A DNA stretch of 64,000 bases from Chroococcidiopsis sp. TS-821. GTDB lineage: Bacteria > Cyanobacteriota > Cyanobacteriia > Cyanobacteriales > Chroococcidiopsidaceae. The translations under genes and the position numbers were made by a program. Each line of letters begins with the position of its first letter. Position 1 is the stretch's first letter. The stretch spans positions 930,001 to 994,000 of the forward strand of contig NZ_MVDI01000001.1 of NCBI RefSeq assembly GCF_002939305.1, given 5' to 3'. Below the pieces are notes generated by a model. That model made no database searches. It was not told where the DNA came from and saw only the letters and a program-made list of their open reading frames with translations. Positions 55,545-64,000 of the stretch are shown here, one piece after another.

Positions 55545-58500
55545 ATGTTAGATCGTCCCCTGGAAAAATCTGTAGATAATAGCGATAGCGAACACTCGGC
55601 GTCTAGTAGCTTGAAATCTGAATCGCTAGACGCACATTCCTTCACTTCTCAAGTTCCTCCTTTGCGATCGCAACCTCAGCTTCCGCCCAAGTCTAAGAAT
55701 GCCTTTTCTTGGCTGCGCCGTGGTTGGGATAACCTCACTTTTAGAACTAAACTGACGCTACTTTTAGTTAGTAGTGCGGCAATACCTGTACTTGTAGTGA
55801 CGCAAGGGTTAATCTCGCTAAATAGAGAGCGCGCTTTAGAAGATTTGAAACAGACTTTGCAGCAACAAGGACAAACTTTTGCCAACGAGTATGTTCTTTG
55901 GACACAAGTAGATACAGAAACGCAAGCGGAAAATTTAGCGAGAATCATACAAGCGACTGAAATAGATCTCAATAATCCGGCGCAAGTAGCAGCCCGTCGC
56001 GAATTTATAGAAGACTATCTCGTCATTAATGAGAATCAAGAAAATCCTGAGTTAACTAAAAACTTTAAAATTATCACTGATGCGCAAGGCAGATCAGTAG
56101 CACAAAATCTTTTGGTTATTGATGACGATTTTACAACTCCACCACTTTTGCCTACCTCGAATCAAGAACTACAATTACCCAAATATCGTCAGCTTTCTTT
56201 ACCTACAGGAATTTCGCTTACCGATATTCCTATTGTCCAAAATGCTTTGAAAACAGGACAACCTCTGTCTGGTATAGAACTCGTTAAAAATAGCTCGCTG
56301 CAAAAACTAGGTTTAGATAAACAAGCTAATATTGGTCTGCGGCAACAACCGAATCGAAACTTGCCTGAAGAAAAAACTCCATTTCCGGAAGGAACATACG
56401 ACATTGACGGTGGTAAGGCAGGTTTAATGACAATAGCAGTACACCCCATCAAAGTAAACAATAGAGTTATAGGCTCTGTTATTATTGGTAGTTTACTTAA
56501 CCGTAACTATGGTTTAGTCGATAAGTTTTCCCAAGTCTATAATGTACCTGTCGCAACTGTATTTGCCAAAGATTGGCGAGTCGTTACAAACGTTCCTTAT
56601 ATAGATAATAAAACACGCGCAATTGGTACGCGACTAGCACGGGAAGTAGCCGAAAAAGTTCTCAATGAAGGCGAAGATTTTATTGGTGAAACTAGTATTA
56701 TTGGTAGGCAGTATCTCTCGTTTTATACGCCACTTTACGATCACCAGAAAGTTCTTAATCCTGAACAAGCAGAGCCTGTTGGAATAGCCTTTGTTGGCAA
56801 ATCTTTCTTAGAAGCTGAAAATCAGTTGGCAAACCAACAATTGATTGCCTACAGCATTGGGGGTGGTATCCTTTTTATCGTCGGTTTGATTTCGATTCCG
56901 ATCGCGAATTCGTTTGCGCGTCCAATGCGCAAGTTGTCACGGTTTGCGCAGCAGGTTGCGTCGGGAGAAGCGGGATTTGATTTAGATGTGGATAGCGATC
57001 GCCAAGATGAACTTGGTATTCTCTCGCGCGAAATGAACATCATGGCGCAGAACATCGCCGCCAACTTAGAAGCCCGTCGCCAAGAAGCCGAACGCGCGCG
57101 ACTTTTAAAAGATATTACGATTCGCCTCAGCCAAGGGCTTAGTACGCAAAACACGTTAGATATCGCAGTGCAAGAAATTCGCTTAGCACTCAAAGCCGAC
57201 CGCGTCGTTACATACAGCTTTGATGAACAATGGCAGGGTACGGTCACTTCAGAAGCGGTTGCTAACGGTTTTCCACAAGCTTTGGGAGCTACAATTGCCG
57301 ATCCTTGCTTTGCCGATCGCTATGTTGATAAGTATCGTCGGGGACGCGTGCAAGCAACGGAAAATATCTATGCAGCAGGCTTAACCAAATGTCATATCAA
57401 GCAACTCGAACAATTTGCGGTCAAGGCAAACTTGGTTGCGCCAATTATCACTAATGGGAAATTAATTGCTTTACTCATTGCGCACCAATGTTCTGCACCG
57501 CGTGCTTGGCAACAAGTTGAGATTGATTTATTTTCGCAGTTGGCAACTCAAGTTGGATTCGCATTAGACCGCGTTAATCTTCTCGAACAGCAGAAAGCTG
57601 CAAAAGAACAGCTACAACGCCGCGCGTTAGAACTCTTGATGGAAGTCGATCCGCTTACGCAAGGAGATCTAACGATTCGGGCGAGTGTCACGGAAGATGA
57701 AATCGGAACGATCGCCGACTCGTACAATGCGACGATTTCTAGCCTCCGCCAAATCGTTACTCAGGTACAAGAAGCAGCCCAGCAAGTAGCGACAACAACG
57801 ACGACAAAAGAAAGTTCGGTTGCGGAACTCTCACAAGAAGCATCGCGCCAAGCCGCAGAAATTACGAGTGCTTTAGCGCGAATTCAACAAATGGCAGAAT
57901 CAATTCGCGCCGTTGCTGCAAGTGCTGAACAAGCAGAGGCTGCGGTACAACAAGCAAGCCAAACTGTAGCGGAAGGCGACACTGCGATGAACCGCACCGT
58001 TGATGGCATTTTAGCAATTCGCGAGACAGTAGCACAAACGTCTAAAAAAGTCAAGCGCTTGGGCGAATCTTCGCAAAAGATCTCTAAGGTGGTCAACCTG
58101 ATTAGTACGTTCGCAGACCAAACGAACTTACTTGCACTCAACGCTGCGATTGAAGCTGCGAATGCTGGCGAACAAGGACGTGGTTTTGCTGTCGTCGCCG
58201 AACGCGTCCGTGCCCTCGCCCGCCAATCTACCGAAGCAACCGCAGAAATTGAAAAGCTGGTGACAGACATTCAGACAGAAACGAATGAAGTCGTCGCGGC
58301 GATGGAAGCAGGGACAGAACAAGTTGTCGCCGGTACGCGGCTTGTTGATGAAACGCGGCAAAGCCTCAACAAAATTTCTGAGGTTAGTAACCAAATTAGC
58401 GAACTTGTCAAGGCGATCGCCACAGTGACAGTCGAGCAAAGCCAAGCCTCCGCAGAAGTCACGCAAACGATGTCAGATGTTGCGGCGATCGCGAACAAAA

Positions 58501-58598
58501 CCCTCACAGAAGTAACGCAAGTTGCGGAATCTTTCAAAGAACTCTTAGCCGTTGCGCAAAAACTCCAAGCTAACGCCAGTCAATTCAAAGTGAATTAA
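55545..58598 (+). CDS. PixJ-type methyl-accepting photoreceptor with DXCF-type GAF (receptor 2)
   Basis: This is 1017 residues, the largest of the three. A Ser/Pro-rich N-terminus precedes TM1 ~65-87 ([20 protein letters not shown]). The periplasmic part is long (~90-425) and of another type than in receptors 1 and 3; it includes [20 protein letters not shown] and [17 protein letters not shown]2 ~430-452, HAMP and the GAF follow, with DPCF (Cys ~588) and [10 protein letters not shown] (Cys ~616), again 28 apart. Here Lys precedes the second Cys, where the others have Glu. The signalling tip is [20 protein letters not shown], with Asn for the usual Arg, and [13 protein letters not shown]. It is 75 bases after receptor 1 and only 15 before receptor 3. 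Confidence 0.9.
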   Translation: MLDRPLEKSVDNSDSEHSASSSLKSESLDAHSFTSQVPPLRSQPQLPPKSKNAFSWLRRGWDNLTFRTKLTLLLVSSAAIPVLVVTQGLISLNRERALEDLKQTLQQQGQTFANEYVLWTQVDTETQAENLARIIQATEIDLNNPAQVAARREFIEDYLVINENQENPELTKNFKIITDAQGRSVAQNLLVIDDDFTTPPLLPTSNQELQLPKYRQLSLPTGISLTDIPIVQNALKTGQPLSGIELVKNSSLQKLGLDKQANIGLRQQPNRNLPEEKTPFPEGTYDIDGGKAGLMTIAVHPIKVNNRVIGSVIIGSLLNRNYGLVDKFSQVYNVPVATVFAKDWRVVTNVPYIDNKTRAIGTRLAREVAEKVLNEGEDFIGETSIIGRQYLSFYTPLYDHQKVLNPEQAEPVGIAFVGKSFLEAENQLANQQLIAYSIGGGILFIVGLISIPIANSFARPMRKLSRFAQQVASGEAGFDLDVDSDRQDELGILSREMNIMAQNIAANLEARRQEAERARLLKDITIRLSQGLSTQNTLDIAVQEIRLALKADRVVTYSFDEQWQGTVTSEAVANGFPQALGATIADPCFADRYVDKYRRGRVQATENIYAAGLTKCHIKQLEQFAVKANLVAPIITNGKLIALLIAHQCSAPRAWQQVEIDLFSQLATQVGFALDRVNLLEQQKAAKEQLQRRALELLMEVDPLTQGDLTIRASVTEDEIGTIADSYNATISSLRQIVTQVQEAAQQVATTTTTKESSVAELSQEASRQAAEITSALARIQQMAESIRAVAASAEQAEAAVQQASQTVAEGDTAMNRTVDGILAIRETVAQTSKKVKRLGESSQKISKVVNLISTFADQTNLLALNAAIEAANAGEQGRGFAVVAERVRALARQSTEATAEIEKLVTDIQTETNEVVAAMEAGTEQVVAGTRLVDETRQSLNKISEVSNQISELVKAIATVTVEQSQASAEVTQTMSDVAAIANKTLTEVTQVAESFKELLAVAQKLQANASQFKVN

Positions 58599-58613
58599 AG
58601 AGGCTTCGATCCA

Positions 58614-61352
58614 ATGACTCAGACTTCTCCCAAGCCTACTGCTGATCGTCCAGCACAAGAGACTATATCATTACATCCTGCACCCAATTCCAACAAATCA
58701 ACATCGCCGCCGCCAAAATCACATTCACGTCGCATGAGCTTGCGGGCTAAAGCCACTGCATTGGCGATCGCGCTCAGTACACTACCAGTGATTGCAGTAG
58801 GTACAACGGCTTATTACTTTGCCAATCGTTCCATTACTCAGCAAATTATTCGCCAGCAGCAGTCTACTGCAATTGACCTGGAAGACAGATTAGAGTTATT
58901 TGTCCAAAGTCGCTTTTTAGATGTACAAGCGATGGCGAATCTCGACATCTTCACCAATCCACAAACACGTTCGATTACGACTCGCCAGGCTAAAGATACA
59001 GCGCTCAACAACTTAGTTACAGCATATAACGGAATGTACGATAGCATTGCTGTGTTCGATCTCAATGGCGATGTTGTAGCACAATCCAAAGGTAAGCCAA
59101 TCAGCAATCATCGAAAAGCAGTGTATTTTCAAGAAGCACTGAAAACTGGTCGCGCTTATTTGAGTGAGCCAAAAATTGCTGACAACTCGACTAATGTCGT
59201 TCGTACTTTCACAATAGCCGCTCCAATTAAAGATAGCGTCACAGGAGAAAATATTGGTGTTATTCGTGCCAGAATGCCGCTAGCTGCTAATAAATTGCTC
59301 GATGTTGATAACCGACGTCAGGAGCAGTTTTACGTAGTCAACTCGGCTGGTCAAATTTTCCTAACATCAAACGAAGAAGATTTAGGGAAATCTTTTGAGC
59401 AGCAATTTCCCAAGTTATTTAATCAAGTCCAAGCAGGTAATTCTCTCGATATTGCATCAACTATTGAAAATCAATCAACAGCAAATAAATTAGTTTCTTA
59501 TGCAGCTGCTGAAGAATTACGAGAATTACATAATCTGAACTGGGGAGTGATTGTTAGTACTCCTAGCAACATTGTATTTTTACCTCAACGCCAATTACTA
59601 TTAACTTTCTTACTAGGAACAGGTTTAACAACATTGCTCGTAGGTGTTCTGGCGGCTTATCTTACCAACCGTGCAGTTAAACCAATCTTAAAAGCCAGTG
59701 ATGCTGTTACTCAAATTAAAGAAGGCAAGCTCGATACTCGTGTTGTCATCTCTGGGGAAGATGAACTGGCGATGCTGGGTAATAACATCAACAGCATGGC
59801 AGCAAGACTGCAACAATTACTCGACAACCAAGTAGCAGAGGCAGAACGCACTCGTATTGTTAAAGATATTACTTTACGTCTAGGACAATTTCCACAGGTA
59901 CAAGACATTTTTAATACTGTTGTTAAAGAAATTCGTGCAGAACTCCAAGCCGATCGCGTGGTTGTATATACTTTCAACGATAAGTGGCAAGGTACTATCA
60001 TTGCTGAATCAGTTGCTGAAGGCTTTCCGCAAGCTAATGGTGCTAATATTAACGATCCGTGCTTTGCTGATAAATATGTAGAACGCTATCGCCAAGGTCG
60101 AGTACAAGCAACAGAAAATATTTATACAGCAGGTTTAACTGAGTGCCATATTAAACAACTCGAACAGTTTGCAGTTAAAGCTAACTTAGTTGCTCCGGTT
60201 CTGCAAGGCGGTGAACTTTTAGGTTTATTGATTGCGCACCAATGCTCTGCACCACGGAATTGGCAACAAGGTGAAATTGATTTATTCGCGCAGATAGCAA
60301 CACAAGTCGGTTTTGCACTCGACCGCGCAAAGCTTTTAGAACAACAAATCAAAGAGAAAGAAAAGCTGCAAAAACGCGCACTTGAATTGTTGATGGAAGT
60401 CGATCCGCTGAACAAAGGAGATTTGACGATTCGCGCGAATGTTACTGAAGATGAAATCGGGACGATCGCCGACTCATACAACGCAACGATTTCCAGTTTG
60501 CGACAACTTGTTAATAATGTTAAAACGGCAGCAGAGCAGGTGACAGCAACGACTAACAATAGCGAAAGTTCAGTACAAGTTTTATCGCAAGAAGCTTTAC
60601 GCCAAGCCGAAGAAATTAACGCTGCCCTAAACCAGTTGCAAGCGATGGAAGACTCGATTCGGGCTGTAGCGCAAAGTGCCAAACAAGCTGAAGTCGCAGT
60701 CCACAAAGCAACTGAGACTGTCGCTGCGGGTGATGCAGCGATGAATCGCACAGTAGATGGTATCGAAGCGATTCGTGCTACTGTTGCCGCAACTGCAGAA
60801 AAAGTAAGGCAACTTGGGGAATCTTCACAAAAAATTTCTAAAGTCGTCAACTTGATTGGTAGATTTGCTGCACAAACGAATTTACTAGCACTCAAAGCTT
60901 CAATTGAAGCCGCGCGGGCGGGAGAAGAAGGACGCGGATTTGCGGTACTTGCCGATGAAGTGCGCATCTTAGCAAGTCAATCTGCACAAGCTACCGGAGA
61001 AATTGAAAAGCTGGTTTTAGATATTCAAGCAGAAACAAATGCGGTCGTTGCAGCGATGGAAGCAGGAACCGAACAAGTCTCTAAAGGTACAATACTCGTA
61101 GACGAAACGCGTCAACATCTTACCCAAATTACGGCGATTAGTGAAGAAATTGGTAACTTAGTGCAAGCAATTAGCGAAGCATCGCTGGTACAATCGCACG
61201 CTGCGCATGCAGTGACACAAACGATGAATGATGTAGCCGCGATCGCTAATCAGACTTCTGATGAAGCGACTCAAGTATCAAGTGCGTTCCAGCAGTTACT
61301 GACAGTTGCCGATCGGCTGCAAACGAGTGTAGGGCAATTTAAAGTGAGTTAG
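58614..61352 (+). CDS. PixJ-type methyl-accepting photoreceptor with DXCF-type GAF (receptor 3)
   Basis: This is 912 residues. TM1 is at ~45-67 ([20 protein letters not shown]), followed by a Cache-type periplasmic domain similar to that of receptor 1 ([20 protein letters not shown]), TM2 ~330-352 (TFLLGTGLTTLLVGVLAAYL) and HAMP. The GAF has DPCF (Cys ~483) and [10 protein letters not shown] (Cys ~511), 28 apart. A second HAMP-like part and the signalling domain follow. The signalling tip reads FAAQTNLLALKASIEAARAG: Lys replaces the normally conserved Asn and Ser replaces Ala. This may alter coupling to CheA/CheW. It starts 15 bases after receptor 2, so it is certainly in the same transcript, and precedes the cheA-type gene by 120 bases. 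Confidence 0.9.
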   Translation: MTQTSPKPTADRPAQETISLHPAPNSNKSTSPPPKSHSRRMSLRAKATALAIALSTLPVIAVGTTAYYFANRSITQQIIRQQQSTAIDLEDRLELFVQSRFLDVQAMANLDIFTNPQTRSITTRQAKDTALNNLVTAYNGMYDSIAVFDLNGDVVAQSKGKPISNHRKAVYFQEALKTGRAYLSEPKIADNSTNVVRTFTIAAPIKDSVTGENIGVIRARMPLAANKLLDVDNRRQEQFYVVNSAGQIFLTSNEEDLGKSFEQQFPKLFNQVQAGNSLDIASTIENQSTANKLVSYAAAEELRELHNLNWGVIVSTPSNIVFLPQRQLLLTFLLGTGLTTLLVGVLAAYLTNRAVKPILKASDAVTQIKEGKLDTRVVISGEDELAMLGNNINSMAARLQQLLDNQVAEAERTRIVKDITLRLGQFPQVQDIFNTVVKEIRAELQADRVVVYTFNDKWQGTIIAESVAEGFPQANGANINDPCFADKYVERYRQGRVQATENIYTAGLTECHIKQLEQFAVKANLVAPVLQGGELLGLLIAHQCSAPRNWQQGEIDLFAQIATQVGFALDRAKLLEQQIKEKEKLQKRALELLMEVDPLNKGDLTIRANVTEDEIGTIADSYNATISSLRQLVNNVKTAAEQVTATTNNSESSVQVLSQEALRQAEEINAALNQLQAMEDSIRAVAQSAKQAEVAVHKATETVAAGDAAMNRTVDGIEAIRATVAATAEKVRQLGESSQKISKVVNLIGRFAAQTNLLALKASIEAARAGEEGRGFAVLADEVRILASQSAQATGEIEKLVLDIQAETNAVVAAMEAGTEQVSKGTILVDETRQHLTQITAISEEIGNLVQAISEASLVQSHAAHAVTQTMNDVAAIANQTSDEATQVSSAFQQLLTVADRLQTSVGQFKVS

Positions 61353-61417
61353 CGGCTTAGGGGGCAAGTCGCGAGTGACTGATAGCTAGTGATTAGTAGT
61401 TTATCTGGTTTCTTTTC

Positions 61418-61440
61418 CCTGACCTCTGACCTCTGCGCTA
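61418..61440. repeat. Spacer repeat before the cheA-type gene
   Basis: CCCTGACCTCTGACCTCTGCGC, ending ~30 bases before the start; ACTAGT-type units (61376-61405) lie just upstream. Confidence 0.55.
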
Positions 61441-61472
61441 TTTTTATTTTTTATATTTAAATCTTTATAGAT

Positions 61473-64000
61473 ATGGCAATCGATTCTGATATCCGCGACC
61501 AAGCTTATCAGTTTTTTATTCAAGAAGCGCCTGAACTACTACAGGCAATTGAAACAGATTTACTAACTCTCAGAGAAGACCGCAATACAGCGAAAATTCA
61601 TAACATGATGCGTGCTGCCCACTCAATTAAAGGTGGTGCTGCAAGCGTGGGACTTGACGTTATTAAAACTTTAGCGCATAGCCTCGAAGATATTTTTAAA
61701 GGGCTACATAATCCAGAATTAGAAATTGATGCTGATGTCGAAAACTTGTTACTTCAGGCTTACGACTGTCTGCGGCTACCACTCATTGAGCAACTCAATA
61801 CTGGGCAGTTCGATGCAGAGCAAGCTATGGCAAAGGCTGAGCCAGTATTTGCCCAAATTGAAGCACAAATTGGTAAATATCTCAAAGGTTCGACAGAAAT
61901 TCCGAGTTCTGTAGAATTGGGTGTTGATATTGCCGCATCAATTTTTGAAGTAGATGTTGCTCAAGGTATCGAGCGTTTAGCGCAAGTTTTAGCGCAATCA
62001 CAAACTAGAGAAATCATCGAAGGAGAATTACGGGCGCAGGCAGAAGTTTTTGCAGGTATCGCCGAACTTTTAAATCTACCAGGATTTGGGGAAATCGCAT
62101 CGACAACCCTCGCTGCACTCGATGCGCATCCGCAAGCCGCGATCCAAATCGCCCAAACCGCACTAGCTGATTTTCAAGCAGCACGCTTAGCAGTTCTCGC
62201 AGGCGATCGCGCGCAAGGGGGAACTCCGTCAGAGGCTTTAACCCAACTTCTGAAGCAACCTACAAAGGATACTGTAAATGCAACACCAGCACAACCATCA
62301 TTGGAAAGTAGCAATGTGCCTGCAGCAGGCTCGATGCTCGATGATTTGTTTGGTAGTACAACTGTAGAGTCAGCGATCGCGTCGCCCACAAACCAAGTTG
62401 AGGTTCAAATTGCAGCGGAAGACGTGCCACCAGCAGCGAGTTTGGACGATCTTTTTGGGACGGCAACTGCTATTTCTGATACCACTTCAGCAGCAACGAC
62501 AGCGCAACCAACTTCTGCACCAAAGAATATTACAGAGATTGCCAACTCTGCACTTGATACATCCATACCAGCAGCATCCCAAAATACGAATAGCACTGCT
62601 AAAACAACGAAAATATCTGCATCACCCAAACCCCAACTCAGCACAAATCCTGGTGCTACGACTCAGCTTTCGGTACGAGTTGACTTAGAGCGACTCGAAC
62701 GCATGAATAACTTAGTTGGTGAGTTAGCGATTAATCGTAATAGTCTTTCGCTGCAAAACGAACAACTCCAAGCAACGATTCAGGAACTCTTACGCCGTTT
62801 TACTAAGTTCCAAACAATGGCGCGACAGTTACGCGATCTGTCTGACTTAATAGTCGTTGCCTCTGAGCATAATGCCAGAGGTCGCAGTGCAAATCATGCC
62901 GTTATGTTACCTGCAAAAGAAGGGTTAGAGAAGCTAGTGACTACTTCTTCTGCGGTAGCGACTTCTAGCCCAGCGACGTTACTTCCTTCCTTAGCCTCTT
63001 TTGACTCGTTAGAGATGGATAGTTACGGCGAGGTGTACTCGTTGTTGCAAGCGACGTTAGAAGACATGGTGCAACTCGAAGAGACAGTCGGTGACGTAGT
63101 TCTTCTGGCTGGACAATCGGGTGAAACGATTGAAAGACAGCGTCAAATGCTCGCACACTTACGCGATGACTTGATGTGGGCGAGAATGTTGCCCTTGGGT
63201 GAGGTACTGAACCGCTTTCCTCGCATGTTACGTGACTTATCGCGCTCGTATGATAAGCCTGTTGATTTAAAGCTGAGTGGAACTGGAGTTTTAGTTGACA
63301 AAGCAGTTTTAGAGAAGCTTTACGATCCTTTATTGCACTTGGTACGTAATGCTTTCGATCATGGCATTGAACCTTCGGATGTGCGTTTAGAGCAGGGTAA
63401 ACCCGCTCAAGGTAAAATTGAGATTCGTGCTTACCATCAGGGTAATCAAACGATTATCGAAGTTCGGGATGATGGTCGCGGTTTAAATTTAGAGCGGATT
63501 CGTGCGAAAGCCTTAGAAATGGGCTTGTTGTCTCCAGAGCAAGTTAACGCAGCTTCGACAGCACGCTTGTTAGATTTAATCTTTGAGCCTGGGTTTTCTA
63601 CCGCCAAGCAAGTTAGCGAATTGTCAGGTAGGGGTGTCGGACTTGATGTTGTACGCGCGCAGTTGCGATCGCTGAAAGGAAACGTTAGCGTTACCTCTGA
63701 ACCTGGAAAAGGTAGCACATTTAGTTTGCGAATTCCGCTAACACTCACAATCGCGAAGTTACTCGTTTGTTTTGTCGGTACGAATGCCTATGCTTTACCT
63801 TCTGATAGTATTGCAGAGATCTTAATTCCTGAAGCTAATCAAGTTAAAAACTCCAGCGGATATCGCTTTTTGCACTGGCAAGACCGTATTATTCCAGTCT
63901 ATCGCTTTGCTGAAGTCGTGAGATATAGCTGTCCGCTACCTGAAACGGTTCCCAACCTTAACTTAGAAGCCGTTCCCACTCCAGAAGATTGGGCTTCTCC
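61473..64000 (+). CDS. CheA-type hybrid histidine kinase (PixL/PilL type), cut by right edge
   Basis: This is the kinase of the operon; about 842 codons are visible from ATG 61473. The HPt domain is at ~10-110 with the phospho-accepting His in MRAAHSIKGGAASVGL (His ~50). A low-complexity Pro/Ala/Thr-rich linker runs from ~250 to 400. The dimerisation helix is VRVDLERLERMNNLVGELAI near 405. The HATPase has the N-box LLHLVRNAFDHGIE, G1 VRDDGRGLNL and G2 SGRGVGLDVVRAQL. The CheW-like P5 domain begins with IPLTLTIAKLLVCFVGTNAY. Homologues usually end with a receiver domain, which would lie beyond the window. The open frame has no stop before 64000. It should receive signals from the three receptors through CheW. 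Confidence 0.93.
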   Translation, partial: MAIDSDIRDQAYQFFIQEAPELLQAIETDLLTLREDRNTAKIHNMMRAAHSIKGGAASVGLDVIKTLAHSLEDIFKGLHNPELEIDADVENLLLQAYDCLRLPLIEQLNTGQFDAEQAMAKAEPVFAQIEAQIGKYLKGSTEIPSSVELGVDIAASIFEVDVAQGIERLAQVLAQSQTREIIEGELRAQAEVFAGIAELLNLPGFGEIASTTLAALDAHPQAAIQIAQTALADFQAARLAVLAGDRAQGGTPSEALTQLLKQPTKDTVNATPAQPSLESSNVPAAGSMLDDLFGSTTVESAIASPTNQVEVQIAAEDVPPAASLDDLFGTATAISDTTSAATTAQPTSAPKNITEIANSALDTSIPAASQNTNSTAKTTKISASPKPQLSTNPGATTQLSVRVDLERLERMNNLVGELAINRNSLSLQNEQLQATIQELLRRFTKFQTMARQLRDLSDLIVVASEHNARGRSANHAVMLPAKEGLEKLVTTSSAVATSSPATLLPSLASFDSLEMDSYGEVYSLLQATLEDMVQLEETVGDVVLLAGQSGETIERQRQMLAHLRDDLMWARMLPLGEVLNRFPRMLRDLSRSYDKPVDLKLSGTGVLVDKAVLEKLYDPLLHLVRNAFDHGIEPSDVRLEQGKPAQGKIEIRAYHQGNQTIIEVRDDGRGLNLERIRAKALEMGLLSPEQVNAASTARLLDLIFEPGFSTAKQVSELSGRGVGLDVVRAQLRSLKGNVSVTSEPGKGSTFSLRIPLTLTIAKLLVCFVGTNAYALPSDSIAEILIPEANQVKNSSGYRFLHWQDRIIPVYRFAEVVRYSCPLPETVPNLNLEAVPTPEDWAS

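Noticed and set aside
60122..60967. 281-codon frame antisense to receptor 3
   Set aside because: Cys/Ser/Ala-rich shadow of a strongly coding sequence; similar shadows lie opposite receptors 1 and 2.

Overview
The window comes from a cyanobacterial chromosome. It holds cyanobacteria-typical genes (pipX/pipY, sepF, PAM68, light-dependent por, DUF3086/DUF3119/MlaE, cyanophycin enzymes, PixJ-type phototaxis receptors). The HIP1 palindrome GCGATCGC recurs dozens of times, and gene spacers carry short degenerate repeats. I infer a larger-genome cyanobacterium, perhaps related to Chroococcidiopsis/Gloeocapsa-type lineages, but the species cannot be fixed from the sequence. I recognised no tRNA, rRNA, CRISPR array or intact transposase.

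Layout. 1-14 kb: the 5' part of rne (cut by the left edge) with a long gene-free leader, a TIGR03960-type radical SAM protein, a STAS protein, two small hypothetical proteins, clpS, a CPBP protease, a MATE exporter, a pentapeptide-repeat/DICT pair, and a second B12-type radical SAM protein. 14-18 kb is a decay zone: DUF1830 and DUF4079 genes, a frameshifted Uma2 nuclease, an unexplained AT-rich stretch, a phnD/phnC deletion chimera and a Nif11-type small protein. 18-31 kb is housekeeping: an unusually long di-haem peroxidase, a Ski2-like helicase, proC, sepF, pipY-pipX, acpS, a TrpE/PabB-family enzyme with a repeat inserted in frame, ecfT, der and plsY. 31-38.5 kb: a decayed methyltransferase sits inside the plsY / DUF3086 / DUF3119 / mlaE lipid cluster, followed by a small membrane protein, hspA, aroF, PAM68 and rpsO. 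38.7-46.5 kb is a storage-polymer island: two 551-residue GH13 paralogues flank a cyanophycinase and a short cyanophycin synthetase of CphA2 type. 47-49.4 kb: a GGCT-fold protein, por and a universal stress protein.

50.2 kb to the right edge is one co-directional chemotaxis-type operon of Pix/Tax type: a PATAN/DUF4388 response regulator, a CheY, a CheW, three consecutive transmembrane receptors and a CheA kinase cut by the edge. Each receptor has one GAF domain with both cysteine signatures of DXCF-type cyanobacteriochromes (DPCF, then a Cys-His exactly 28 residues later, the spacing I recall for TePixJ). The sensory parts in front of the GAF differ, and the signalling tips carry different substitutions. 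I read this as a triple photoreceptor array feeding one kinase, and it is the most interesting system here.

Several loci show gene decay: the Uma2 pseudogene, the phnD/phnC chimera, the methyltransferase pseudogene and a DICT protein with a broken HD motif. Noncoding spacers carry two families of short degenerate tandem repeats and a palindromic element. One copy of the palindrome lies inside a coding sequence and another lies just upstream of the MATE gene.
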